Shown piece by piece: positions 42,595 through 51,473 of a stretch of DNA of 64,000 bases; the first letter of the stretch is position 1, and every line of letters starts with the position of its first letter. The position numbers and the translations under genes were made by a program. This DNA is from Eubacterium sp. CAG:180 (GTDB taxonomy: Bacteria; Bacillota; Clostridia; Oscillospirales; Acutalibacteraceae). The stretch is taken from assembly GCA_000432435.1 (NCBI GenBank), contig HF993136.1, forward strand, positions 109,090 to 173,089, read 5' to 3'. The notes below the pieces were generated by a model that saw nothing but the letters and a program-made list of their open reading frames with translations, was not told the DNA's origin and made no database searches.

Positions 42595-44898
42595 TTATTG
42601 AGCTTTGGTAGCCTCTGCGGCTTTTGTGGCCTCGGGAGCTTTTGTCGTCTCAGCAGCCGCCTTTGTTGTTTCTGCCGGCTTAGTGCTACCGTCGGTTGTC
42701 TTTTTGGTCTCTCCCTCGATCTTGCCATCCTTACTTCCGCCGCCGGAGCAAGATGTACAATAGCCCGGCATATTGCTCTTTGAGAACCAACCGGTTGCGC
42801 GACTCGAACATCCGCTGCCCGCAAGCAAGCCAGTCTTTGTACAATATTCTTTTTGCTCAACAATAGATGAGAATTTTGTAAAATCTTTAGAAGCGAGTCC
42901 TTTATTAACTCTGTTCATAACCTCATCAAATATTTTACCCGCCGGATTGCCCGAAACATAATTCGAAAGCTGCTTAGGAGTATCGCAGCCATACCAAACT
43001 GCAGCTACATAATACGGGGAACCTCCGCAGAACCAACGATCCTTATCCTCGGTTGTGGTACCGGTTTTCGCAAACAGTTTCATATTGTTAAGGCCGTAAT
43101 TGCGCGCGGTAGCTTCACCTGCCGTATCGGTAACAACGGTTTGCAGAAGCTCATTCATAATATCCGCAGTATCCTGAGACATAATCTGATCGCCATCGGT
43201 CTCGTCATGTTGAAGGTATACCATAGTACCGCTTGAATTTGTAACCTTATAGTAACAGTATGGGTCGTAATATTTACCGCCGTTTCCGAAGGTGGCATAT
43301 GCGGCTGCCATCTGAAGAGTTGATACTCCCTTACTTGTACCGCCTACGGCAAGCGACGAGGCGTTCTTATCAACATCATAGAGATGATCGAGTCTGAATT
43401 TGCCGTTGGCATACTTAAAGCTCAATTCATAACCCATCTTTTTAAGGAGCTGCGCCGGTACGGTATTGTAAGACTTACAAATAGCTTTTTGTACGTTTAC
43501 ATACGAATCGGGAGAACCGGGGTCATTACCGTAGTTGACGGGACCCACTCCGCCGTCGCTGTAATAGTGAGGAATACCATAGTTCTTAACTCTTGTGCTC
43601 CAATAAGCATATTTTTCCTCTATTGCCGGTGTGTAAACAGAGAGGGGCTTTATTGATGAACCGGGCTGCCTATACGAATTTGCCGCACGGTTAAGTCCGC
43701 GGTTTTCGGTCTTTTCTCCAGCTCCGCCTATCATACCGAGCACTCTACCGCTGTAATCCATAATTGTCATAGCCGACTGAGCATCGGGAACATTTTTATT
43801 ATAGGACGGGAATGATATTCTGTTTACATATACGTTTTCGAGAATATTCTGAACATTCATATCCACAGCGGAGTAGATGCGAAGTCCGCCCGAATAAATG
43901 AGCGTAGACGCCTGCGGCTTTGTATAGCCGTATTTATCCATAAGGTCGGCAATAACTTTTTGAATAACGTAATCGACATAGTAGCTCTGAATGGTGGTAG
44001 TGGTCTGCTGCTGAGCGCTTGTAAGGTTTTCGCTCGGCACATAGCCCTCACTGTTCGTGAACACCATTGTGTAATTTATTGCTTCATTATACTGGTCTTC
44101 TGTTATTTTGCCCTGCTTAAGCATATTGTCAAGACAGACCTTTTGACGTTTTTTGTTTTCATCTGGGTGAATAAGCGGATCATATTTTGACGGAGATTGA
44201 GTTATTGCCGCCAAAGACGCACACTCCGCAAGATTAAGGTCCTGCACATTTTTTCCGAAATACTTTTCGGAGGCGGTCTGTACGCCATAACAGCCGTGGC
44301 TCATATAGACCGTATTCATATACGCCTCAAGTATTGTCTGCTTAGAGGCATTTTTCTCAAGGTTCAGCGCAGACAGTATTTCATAAAATTTACGATTTAC
44401 GGTTTTGCCGTTTTCTCCCGTAAGATTTTTAATAAGCTGTTGAGTAAGGGTCGAACCGCCCTGCTTGAAGTGGTATCTAACCGCCGACGATAATGTTCTG
44501 AACCAGTCGACACCGCCGTGATCGTAAAAACGCTTATCCTCAAGTGCAATATACGCATTCGCAAGATTTTGCGGTATAACGCTTTCATCCGGATTTTCGC
44601 TGTATGTTACCCAAACTCGGTTTTGTTCACCGTGAAGGCGCGAAAGCTCCGTGACTTCATTGTTGGTGTCATACGCATATATAATTGTGGTTTGATCTTG
44701 ATTTTCTTTATATTCCTCAAGATTTATCTTACTGTCGCCGTTTACGTAAGACACCATAAACACAAGAAGATATAAGCATACAAAAACCGCGGTAAGCAAA
44801 AAGGTAAAAAGAACCGACAACAAAACCGTTGCGCCCTTACTGCGTTTTTTTCTGTTTTTAGGTACTCTCTTTGTGACTGCGCGTCGCTTTTGAGTCAT
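42595..44898 (-). CDS. Class A penicillin-binding protein (PBP1A family)
   Basis: This bifunctional enzyme polymerises and cross-links peptidoglycan outside the membrane. The 767 residues hold a basic cytoplasmic start, one membrane helix (about 24-51), a GT51 domain with catalytic Glu120 in 'ALEDKRFYDHGGVDW' and 'GGSTLTQQLIKNL', and a transpeptidase domain with SxxK in 'RQPGSSIKPLS' near 415. SxN ('KSYNTVPAQ') and KTG ('LFAKTGTTTEDKDRW') follow. The last 45 residues are low complexity, with repeated Glu/Thr/Lys/Ala ('ETTKAAAETTKAPEATKAAE'), probably a wall-spanning tail. Four cysteines lie near the end ('GSGCSS', 'GYCTSCSGG'). Confidence 0.93.
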   Translation of the reverse strand: MTQKRRAVTKRVPKNRKKRSKGATVLLSVLFTFLLTAVFVCLYLLVFMVSYVNGDSKINLEEYKENQDQTTIIYAYDTNNEVTELSRLHGEQNRVWVTYSENPDESVIPQNLANAYIALEDKRFYDHGGVDWFRTLSSAVRYHFKQGGSTLTQQLIKNLTGENGKTVNRKFYEILSALNLEKNASKQTILEAYMNTVYMSHGCYGVQTASEKYFGKNVQDLNLAECASLAAITQSPSKYDPLIHPDENKKRQKVCLDNMLKQGKITEDQYNEAINYTMVFTNSEGYVPSENLTSAQQQTTTTIQSYYVDYVIQKVIADLMDKYGYTKPQASTLIYSGGLRIYSAVDMNVQNILENVYVNRISFPSYNKNVPDAQSAMTIMDYSGRVLGMIGGAGEKTENRGLNRAANSYRQPGSSIKPLSVYTPAIEEKYAYWSTRVKNYGIPHYYSDGGVGPVNYGNDPGSPDSYVNVQKAICKSYNTVPAQLLKKMGYELSFKYANGKFRLDHLYDVDKNASSLAVGGTSKGVSTLQMAAAYATFGNGGKYYDPYCYYKVTNSSGTMVYLQHDETDGDQIMSQDTADIMNELLQTVVTDTAGEATARNYGLNNMKLFAKTGTTTEDKDRWFCGGSPYYVAAVWYGCDTPKQLSNYVSGNPAGKIFDEVMNRVNKGLASKDFTKFSSIVEQKEYCTKTGLLAGSGCSSRATGWFSKSNMPGYCTSCSGGGSKDGKIEGETKKTTDGSTKPAETTKAAAETTKAPEATKAAEATKAQ

Positions 44899-45045
44899 AT
44901 TTTAAAGTCCTCCGTTTAAAAGATCGGATACGATATAACTATACTGATTTATTGTAACACAAACCGTTGATTATTTCATCATAATTTTGAAAAAATATTA
45001 TATTTTTCCTATTCTTGTCAAAAATAATATACGGAAGTGAATAAA

Positions 45046-45369
45046 ATGAAAAAAGCCTTACTTAAATGTATCGCCGCATCGGTGGCTGCTCTGACTTTAT
45101 TAGGTGCCGTAACAGTGATAATTTTAAAATCTCCTAAAAAGAAAAGCAGCTTTACGGAAAGTGAAGAAACTACCGTTGCAGCACTTTACACCATAACCGA
45201 CTATAACGGTAAAATAGCTTTATTTAAACGCGGATACTCTATGCCGGTGGAAATCTTTGACGTAAATACAAATTCCCTGCCGCAAAGCGACAGGGAGCTT
45301 ATAATTGTAGGTGTTACGGCTTATTCCGATGAAGAAGCACAAAAGCTTGTAGAGGATTACACAAGCTGA
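45046..45369 (+). CDS. Small exported or membrane-tethered protein with a BofC-tail-like domain
   Basis: The 107-residue protein has an N-terminal membrane anchor or signal (residues 1-27, 'ALLKCIAASVAALTLLGAVTVIIL'), a short Lys/Ser/Glu linker, and a compact domain with 'YTITDYNGKIALFKRGYSMPVEIFDVN' and 'LPQSDRELIIVGV'. That pattern recalls the C-terminal domain of the forespore protein BofC found alone in many Clostridia; this is from memory and unproven. The ATG at 45046 follows GGAAGTG. Its 3' end overlaps the convergent glycosidase gene by 13 bases. Confidence 0.62.
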   Translation: MKKALLKCIAASVAALTLLGAVTVIILKSPKKKSSFTESEETTVAALYTITDYNGKIALFKRGYSMPVEIFDVNTNSLPQSDRELIIVGVTAYSDEEAQKLVEDYTS

Positions 45370-48059
45370 ATTTCAATTTTTACACGTTTTTTATCAGAGG
45401 GTAATTTTATTTCAAATGTTCCTTTGTCCCGCTCGTTAAAAACGGCTTTTTCTCCGTCAACTGTTACCACATAATTATTTTTGTCATTCATAACAACAAG
45501 CATTATGCTGTCTTTACCGTTATAATGCGAAACGTCTGCGGAAAAATGAGTGAAATCGTTTTCGAAGCTGTAATTTTCACAAAAGCTGTCAAAGCCGAGA
45601 TTAAACGTGCCCGCCTTAAAGTATGCAGAAGCCCAAATGTTCACGGGAGCGGAAAGGCCTCCGAAATTATGGAACCATCCTCCTCTGCCCGTAGTTATCG
45701 AAAGCATTTCAAAAGTATAGTACGAATACTCCACCTCACGCTTCCACGAATCGAGCGCGACCTTGGCTATTTTATATGCAAAATCAGCCTCACCTATATC
45801 TAACATGGTTTTCCAAACAAACCATTGATGCGAAAACCATACGTTGCCGTTCCAATAGCCGTTAGTGGCATAATAGCCGGCCTTCATATTAACGGCACTT
45901 ATACCAACCTTGCTCATCATCTCATCTTCGCTTTCCAAATGAGACAGAATTCTGCCAGTCTGCTCGTCCGTAGTTATTCCGGCTATAAGAGGATATATAC
46001 CGTCCATGGTCTTATTCATATTTTCGCCCGACTCGGAGCGCAGTTGTTCTTTTGCTTCGCCGTTTTCATCGTGAATTACATATGAGTAATACCCCGCCTC
46101 ATCATCCCACGCGTATTTCTGAAGCCCATTTGATATTCTCTTTATATCTTCCGAATAGGCTTTTACATCTTCGGATTTACCGAGATGTTCAGCTATCACA
46201 GAGAGAAGCTTTGCCGTCCTTATAACCTGAGAAGAAGAAATACACGGTGCGGTTTTAAGCTGCAAATTATTTTTGTACATCAGAACTTGAGGCGGAAGAT
46301 CGTCCATACCGGAACAATTGTAAAAATACTCAAATGTAGTTGTTAGACCGCTCTTAAATTTAGCGGTGGTTGAACCGTTTATTTTTCCCGCAAGGAAATC
46401 ATAAAACATCTTTGCTCGGTCGTAATAATCATACAGCTCGGATTTATCAGATGTTTTTTGGAGCATTTCATAATATTGATAAAGATGGACGGGCACAGGA
46501 GAACCATGCAGCAAAAACGCATAGTCCTTATTATCCTTATCACTCAAATACAAATCAAGGATATAATCCGCTATTTTCGGTGAAAATTCAAGCATATCAA
46601 GCCCTATAAAGCCCGAATCCCATGTGTAAAAGGAATCCCACCTCTTGCCGGGAGTGTGATGTATAACATATTCTCCGTGATGATAAAGCGGATACACGGT
46701 GTTTTGGAACATTGCAGCTCGCAAAAGGCGGTTTGAAAACTCATATTTTTTTCCGCTGTCATTATAGCTTAGCTTTTCAACCGAACCTGACGCCGATAAA
46801 TAGATCTTTTCATAATCTTCCGGCGTTTCATATTCTGCACCGCCATACGAAATTACCGCATATTCGGTATGACTTTTCCCCGGCTCTATGTACAAGGTGT
46901 GGACAAGAGTATTCTGATAGTATCCCTCGTCGCTGTGTTTCCAACTGAATTCTCCGGAAAAAGTTTCCATCATATTGTCAAAGCTTTTATCCGGTTGAGA
47001 TATACGGGGAGTCGGTACATCCTCAAGGCAGCCGGAGGGTATGCTGCGAAGTCTTGTTTCATCATTAAATGTTCTTAAAACAAAGGGCTTTTCAACGCCC
47101 TCGTATTTTATCTCAACGGTTTTACCGTTTATTTCGTCGTGAACCTTAACATCCGGGATAAAATTATTCTTTTTTGCTTCAACTAATATTTTATTGGTTT
47201 CGTCTTTTTCGCATATTGCAAAGAAATCAAATTCTATGCCGCCTTCGCCCTCGGAAACGAGAACGAGAGTATAATCCCCTTTATCCACATTACCTATCGG
47301 TATCGTGATTTCACCCATATCCTGTGCAGGCGGAAACACAACGTTGTCACCGTTCACGGTAAAAGCCGAAGGCTTATTATCAACGGTACGGTATCTGACA
47401 TATAAAGCAGCATCTGAAAAGTTTAAATCATTTTTTATTTTATATACGATTTTGTCGCCTTTTTCTTCTCCGAGACGCGGATATTTCGGCAATATATATC
47501 GGTTGTCGTCACGGTCTCCGAGCCCTCTGTGCGAAGTAAAGCGATCGTCAAAGAACTCGCCTTTATGCATGGCGTCCATAGTTTCATTATCCCACGGACG
47601 GCTTGTTTTATATGTAAACTCGCTGTAATCAAGCGCGTCAAACATAAGCGATTTATTTGGAAGAGAAACTCTGTATGATGTTAAAAACGGAAATTGCAGC
47701 GAAGAGAAATAATTGACAAGGCAATTTTGCATAAGCTCTGAATTATTGAAAATCTCTGTCCTGACAAGCACACTCTCATCGCTGAGTTTGGTAAAAGAAA
47801 CGTCGGAATAAATAACATCCTTCCACTCCAGGTCCTGTCTGTAAGAATAAAAAGAATAATCACTTTTTACATCCCAAGGATGCACACCCACCGGTATAGT
47901 CACATTCGGAGCCTTGGCATCGGTATTTGAAACTGCGGGAAGCGAAATGAAATCAAACCTGACGCCTTTTTCCGTTTCGTGCTCTGTGACTCTTGACACA
48001 CCGCTGTACTTTTTTGAATAAGGCCCCCATTTAGGCATTACTTCTGACATTTTACTCAT
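45357..48059 (-). CDS. Large (alpha/alpha)6-barrel glycosidase, GH63-like
   Basis: The 900-residue protein has no signal peptide. An N-terminal beta region (about 1-430) precedes an (alpha/alpha)6 domain (about 440-810) and a small C-terminal beta domain. The catalytic-domain marks are 'KRWDSFYTWDSGFIGLDMLEF' near 485 and 'GYYATNGYWNGNVWFSHQWFVWKTMLD' near 720, of the sort seen in GH63, GH37 and related clan members. The Asp in the first and a later Glu ('YSYYTFEML') are candidate catalytic acids. The substrate is unknown; alpha-glucosides or mannosyl-glycerate-type substrates are possible. It is monocistronic. Confidence 0.7.
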   Translation of the reverse strand: MSKMSEVMPKWGPYSKKYSGVSRVTEHETEKGVRFDFISLPAVSNTDAKAPNVTIPVGVHPWDVKSDYSFYSYRQDLEWKDVIYSDVSFTKLSDESVLVRTEIFNNSELMQNCLVNYFSSLQFPFLTSYRVSLPNKSLMFDALDYSEFTYKTSRPWDNETMDAMHKGEFFDDRFTSHRGLGDRDDNRYILPKYPRLGEEKGDKIVYKIKNDLNFSDAALYVRYRTVDNKPSAFTVNGDNVVFPPAQDMGEITIPIGNVDKGDYTLVLVSEGEGGIEFDFFAICEKDETNKILVEAKKNNFIPDVKVHDEINGKTVEIKYEGVEKPFVLRTFNDETRLRSIPSGCLEDVPTPRISQPDKSFDNMMETFSGEFSWKHSDEGYYQNTLVHTLYIEPGKSHTEYAVISYGGAEYETPEDYEKIYLSASGSVEKLSYNDSGKKYEFSNRLLRAAMFQNTVYPLYHHGEYVIHHTPGKRWDSFYTWDSGFIGLDMLEFSPKIADYILDLYLSDKDNKDYAFLLHGSPVPVHLYQYYEMLQKTSDKSELYDYYDRAKMFYDFLAGKINGSTTAKFKSGLTTTFEYFYNCSGMDDLPPQVLMYKNNLQLKTAPCISSSQVIRTAKLLSVIAEHLGKSEDVKAYSEDIKRISNGLQKYAWDDEAGYYSYVIHDENGEAKEQLRSESGENMNKTMDGIYPLIAGITTDEQTGRILSHLESEDEMMSKVGISAVNMKAGYYATNGYWNGNVWFSHQWFVWKTMLDIGEADFAYKIAKVALDSWKREVEYSYYTFEMLSITTGRGGWFHNFGGLSAPVNIWASAYFKAGTFNLGFDSFCENYSFENDFTHFSADVSHYNGKDSIMLVVMNDKNNYVVTVDGEKAVFNERDKGTFEIKLPSDKKRVKIEIQLV

Positions 48060-48175
48060 AATTCTTACATAGCCTTTCCATTTACAGAATAAAAACCAAT
48101 CGCTGCAAACATTACAGTTCCGTAGAAAACACGCTGATATTGTATCAGAAAAAAAGCTCTAATTCAAGAAAAAAA

Positions 48176-48205
48176 GAAGTCGCAAAACACAGTTTCTGCG
48201 GCTTC
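48176..48205 (-). terminator. Terminator of the als operon
   Basis: The stem GAAGTCGCA/TGCGGCTTC (48176-48184 with 48197-48205) lies just past the rpiB stop and is followed by a long T run on the minus strand. Confidence 0.85.
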
Positions 48206-48228
48206 CTTTTGTTTAATTAAATAAAAGC

Positions 48229-48681
48229 TTATTTATTTTTCTGTCTTTCTTCAATGTCGGATATCATTTGCACGCGACGTGCGTGTCTTCCGCCCTCATA
48301 AACACCGGAGAGCCAAGTGTCAACAATCATAAGTGCAAGGTCAAGGCCGACAACTCTTGCACCGAAAGCCAAAATATTGGTATCGTTATGCTGCCTTGAA
48401 AGAAGTGCCGAATACGGCTCACTGCAAACTACCGCTCTGATACCGTTAACCTTATTTGCCGCAAGAGAAATACCAACACCTGTACCGCATATAAGTATAC
48501 CCTTGTCAAATTCCTTTGATGCTACCGCGTTTGCCACAGCCTCACCGTAAATCGGGTAATCGGTACGCTCGGTGCTGTTCGTTCCGAAATCCTTTACCTC
48601 TATACCCTTTTCTTTCAGGTGAGCAATAACCTTGCCTTTAAGTTCGTATCCTACATGGTCGCTACCTATTGCTATTTTCAT
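48229..48681 (-). CDS. rpiB: Ribose-5-phosphate / allose-6-phosphate isomerase RpiB
   Basis: RpiB interconverts ribose-5-P and ribulose-5-P and also allose-6-P and allulose-6-P. The 150-residue protein has 'IAIGSDHVGYELK' at the start, the catalytic cysteine in 'GILICGTGVGISLAANKV' near residue 66, 'RAVVCSEPYSALLSRQHND', and the phosphate-binding arginines in 'YEGGRHARRVQMI'. Its place at the end of an alsACEKB array makes the allose-6-phosphate role likely here. A hairpin separates it from alsB by about 116 bp, so its expression level may differ. Confidence 0.94.
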   Translation of the reverse strand: MKIAIGSDHVGYELKGKVIAHLKEKGIEVKDFGTNSTERTDYPIYGEAVANAVASKEFDKGILICGTGVGISLAANKVNGIRAVVCSEPYSALLSRQHNDTNILAFGARVVGLDLALMIVDTWLSGVYEGGRHARRVQMISDIEERQKNK

Positions 48682-48711
48682 ATTAAAACCTCTTTCAATA
48701 TTCCGTTATAC

Positions 48712-48748
48712 AGCTCGACAGCACCGAAAAATCGGTGCTGTCTGAGCT
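48712..48748 (-). repeat. Intercistronic hairpin between alsB and rpiB
   Basis: AGCTCGACAGCACCGA pairs with TCGGTGCTGTCTGAGCT around a short A-rich loop, with one bulge. It has no T run, so it looks like an mRNA-stabilising or processing hairpin after the binding-protein gene rather than a terminator. Confidence 0.65.
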
Positions 48749-48797
48749 TGTGAGTTAGGGAGTTCGTTTATCTAATAAACGGATGGAAAACACCTTT

Positions 48798-49790
48798 TTA
48801 GCTATCCTTTGTAACTATATAAGAATCAACCGGGATAGTTTCGGGAGTAGCATTAACATCAATTGCTTTGCCTGCTTTTACTGTCTCAACCATCGTTTTA
48901 AGTGAAACAGCACCGATTCCCGCTGAGTCCTGAGCAACTGTTGCTGAAAGCTCGCCTGCTTTTACGCTGTCTATGGCTTCGGCTGCACCGTCTGTACCTA
49001 CTACCATTATCTTACCGAGCTTGTTAGCGTTTTTAACTGCCTGTAAAGCACCGAGAGCCATGGTATCGTTGCAGCAATATATAGCCTTAAGATTCGGATA
49101 TTTCTGAATCATTGAAGCGGCAGTATCAAGAGCCTTCTGTCTGTCCCAGTCAGCCGGCTGAGAAGCAACAAGCTTGAATGCGCTATTTGCGGTAAATGCA
49201 GTTGTTGCACCGTTCTTTCTGTACTCACCGGATGCGTTGCCTGCCTTACCTTCGATTATTGCAACCTCGCCGCCGTCCTTTAACTGTTCCATTATATAGT
49301 TTGCGCCTTTTTCACCGACTTTTTCGTTATCGGTTGTAGCAAAAGCTATAACACTTCCGCCGGCATTCTTAAGGGTATCCATATCAATCTTTTCATCAAT
49401 ATTCATTACATAAATACCCTTTTTGTTTGCCTCAACTATACCGTTAATAAGGTTAGTCGGGGAAATCGGTGCAACACCTATGGCCTTGTAGCCCTTGGAT
49501 ATGCAGTTTTCAAGAATTTTAAGCTGACCCTCGGTATCATCCTCGGATTGCGCGGCGAAAACATCAACGGTTACGCCGAGTTCTTTAGCTTCCTTCTCTA
49601 TTCCGGCTTTCATATTTGCCCAGAAATCGTTAGAAAGCGGTTTAAGAATAATTGCGTATTCTGCGGTTCCGGAAGAAGAGCCCGAACCGTCGGTCGTTTT
49701 CTTGTCGTCGGTCTTACTTCCGCAGCCTGCGAAAACAATGCCGATAACTACCGTCAATGCCATAACGATACTTAAAATTTTCCTTTTCAT
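48798..49790 (-). CDS. alsB: D-allose ABC transporter substrate-binding lipoprotein
   Basis: The 330-residue protein has a lipoprotein signal (lipobox 'IVFAGC', Cys23), a Ser/Gly/Asp linker, and a type I periplasmic-binding fold. From memory it tracks E. coli AlsB closely: 'EYAIILKPLSNDFWANMKAGIE', 'KKGIYVMNIDEKIDMDTLKNAGG', 'GGEVAIIEGKAGNASGE', 'LVASQPADWDRQKALDTA', and 'VVGTDGAAEA'. This is closer than to ribose-binding RbsB. It is the fifth gene of the als operon and delivers the sugar to AlsC/AlsA at the outer membrane face of this Gram-positive cell. Confidence 0.92.
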   Translation of the reverse strand: MKRKILSIVMALTVVIGIVFAGCGSKTDDKKTTDGSGSSSGTAEYAIILKPLSNDFWANMKAGIEKEAKELGVTVDVFAAQSEDDTEGQLKILENCISKGYKAIGVAPISPTNLINGIVEANKKGIYVMNIDEKIDMDTLKNAGGSVIAFATTDNEKVGEKGANYIMEQLKDGGEVAIIEGKAGNASGEYRKNGATTAFTANSAFKLVASQPADWDRQKALDTAASMIQKYPNLKAIYCCNDTMALGALQAVKNANKLGKIMVVGTDGAAEAIDSVKAGELSATVAQDSAGIGAVSLKTMVETVKAGKAIDVNATPETIPVDSYIVTKDS

Positions 49791-49834
49791 AATAAATTCC
49801 TCTCTCTTTTTACTTATTTTTTCAGCAGTCGAAA

Positions 49835-50734
49835 CTACTGTTTAAGCTGATGCCATGCAAAGTCTCCACTCCCGTAAACTCCGCTCTGTTGTGTATGCTC
49901 CGAAAAAAGGATTCTGAGATTTTTTTCGGGGTAAGGCTTTCGTGTATGAAAGTGTACCGAATCTATCAAAATGTCCTTCGGAAAATTCTTCATATATACC
50001 ACTCCGCCGGCGATTATAATATAATCGGGATCAAGTATGTTGACTTCGGTAGCTATAGGAATGGCAAGATCTTTAACATACTTGATTATTCTCGGATCGT
50101 CGCCGTGTTCGCAAAAAACATTTTTTATATCGGTTTCGGGAAAAAGCTCCGCGGTAATCTTTTCAAGATACTTGCCTGAGCAAATTACTTCGCTGCACCC
50201 GACATTTCCGCACGTACACTTTTCCTCAATATTCGGAAACGGTATGTGCCCGAGCTCTCCTGCCGCTCCGTTGCGTCCGCAGTAGAAGCTGCCGTTTAAA
50301 TAAATGGCATTCCCAAAGCCGGTTCCGATATAAAAACCGAGAACAGTAGAATCTTTCGGAAGACCCAATGTAACAATATCATTTTGAAGAAGAAAATTTA
50401 CATCGCGGTCAACATATACGGGTATGCCAAGCTTTTTGCTGAGCGTATCTCCGAACGGTATATTATCAAATCCCTTAAGATTAGGAGTGGATATAACAGT
50501 CTTTTTATCCTTGCTGACCATGGACGGCAATCCAATTGCTACCGCTTTTATCGAATCTGACGCGTTATATCTTTTCATATAATCCGAAATGTTAAGATAC
50601 AGGGTCTCGATTACATCGCCTTTATCAAAAATTCTGCTTGAATTTTTTTCGAAGTTGATAATTTCACCGTCACGGCCGACCATTCCGATGCGAAAGTTTG
50701 TACCGCCGATATCTATACCGATTGTAAAATCCAA
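49835..50734 (-). CDS. alsK: D-allose kinase (ROK family)
   Basis: AlsK phosphorylates D-allose at C6. The 299-residue product has the ATP loop 'GIDIGGTNFRIG', then 'PSMVSKDKKTVISTPNLKG' and 'RDVNFLL', which are AlsK-like, and 'GFYIGTGFGNAIYLNG'. It also has 'AGELGHIPF' and the zinc motif 'CTCGNVGCSE'. The start is a TTG at 50734 placed eight bases from AAAGGAGGTG; longer in-frame starts would run into alsE. It lies between alsE and alsB. The AlsK call rests on similarity recalled from E. coli and on the operon. Confidence 0.9.
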   Translation of the reverse strand: MDFTIGIDIGGTNFRIGMVGRDGEIINFEKNSSRIFDKGDVIETLYLNISDYMKRYNASDSIKAVAIGLPSMVSKDKKTVISTPNLKGFDNIPFGDTLSKKLGIPVYVDRDVNFLLQNDIVTLGLPKDSTVLGFYIGTGFGNAIYLNGSFYCGRNGAAGELGHIPFPNIEEKCTCGNVGCSEVICSGKYLEKITAELFPETDIKNVFCEHGDDPRIIKYVKDLAIPIATEVNILDPDYIIIAGGVVYMKNFPKDILIDSVHFHTRKPYPEKNLRILFSEHTQQSGVYGSGDFAWHQLKQ

Positions 50735-50769
50735 TGGTCGGTCACCTCCTTTAAAAATTGCTTTTAATA

Positions 50770-51447
50770 CTATGCTCCTGTTGCTGTACGAAATTCTTCT
50801 CTCATTATGTCCCAAGCCTTTTTAAGGTCTTTGTCCTTTGAGAAAAGTCCGGACGAGCCTACAATAAAGACCTCAGCTCCGGCTTCGTAAAGCTCCTTAA
50901 ACGTCCTCTGATTGCAGGAACCGTCAATCTCGATTAAAAACTTATAACCGTATTTTTCTTTAAGCTCCTTAGCTTCTCTGATTTTGCCGAGCATTTCTTT
51001 TATAAAAGGCTGTCCGGCAAATCCGGGATCCACCGTCATAATGGTAAGCTTATCTATGCGATCAATATATTCTCTGATATAAGAAAGCGGAGTTGCAGGA
51101 TTCAAAACCACACCTTTTTTGCATCCTAATGCTTCGATTTTATTCATAATACGGAAAGCATCGGTGTTTATAGTTTCAGCGTGCGGACAAATATAACCTG
51201 CTCCGTTTTCAGCTAGAACTTCAATATAATCATCGGGATCGGTGACCATAAGATGGCAGTCAATAGGCTTTTTGGCGATTGTTGAAAACGCCTTTACAAA
51301 GTCCGGAGACAAAGTGATGTTTTTCACAAAATGTCCGTCCATTATATCGACATGATAGAGGTCACATCGCTCATTTAATATTTCCGTCTGATTTTTAATA
51401 TCAAGAAGATCCATACACATGAGCGACGGGTTAAACATAGGTTCCAT
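50770..51447 (-). CDS. alsE: D-allulose-6-phosphate 3-epimerase
   Basis: AlsE converts D-allulose-6-P to fructose-6-P, joining allose to glycolysis. The 225-residue TIM barrel has 'NPSLMCMDLLDIKNQ' at the start, the metal site 'DLYHVDIMDGHFVKNITLSPDF' near residue 30, 'KPIDCHLMVTDPDDY', 'IMTVDPGFAGQPFIKEML' near 135, and 'EIDGSCNQRTFKEL'. The 'SLMCMDLL' and 'DGSCNQ' forms match AlsE rather than ribulose-phosphate epimerase Rpe ('SIL.AD'). Order and spacing (26 bp to alsC) support the als operon. Confidence 0.93.
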   Translation of the reverse strand: MEPMFNPSLMCMDLLDIKNQTEILNERCDLYHVDIMDGHFVKNITLSPDFVKAFSTIAKKPIDCHLMVTDPDDYIEVLAENGAGYICPHAETINTDAFRIMNKIEALGCKKGVVLNPATPLSYIREYIDRIDKLTIMTVDPGFAGQPFIKEMLGKIREAKELKEKYGYKFLIEIDGSCNQRTFKELYEAGAEVFIVGSSGLFSKDKDLKKAWDIMREEFRTATGA

Positions 51448-51473
51448 AAAAATACCTCCTTTAAGCTACACGG

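Noticed and set aside
42598..42740. Repetitive Thr/Lys/Ala coding stretch as a separate gene or repeat element
   Set aside because: It is in frame with PBP1A and reads as a low-complexity wall-spanning tail.
50735..50815. Longer AlsK start overlapping alsE
   Set aside because: The extension lacks similarity to ROK kinases, and a strong ribosome site precedes the TTG at 50734.
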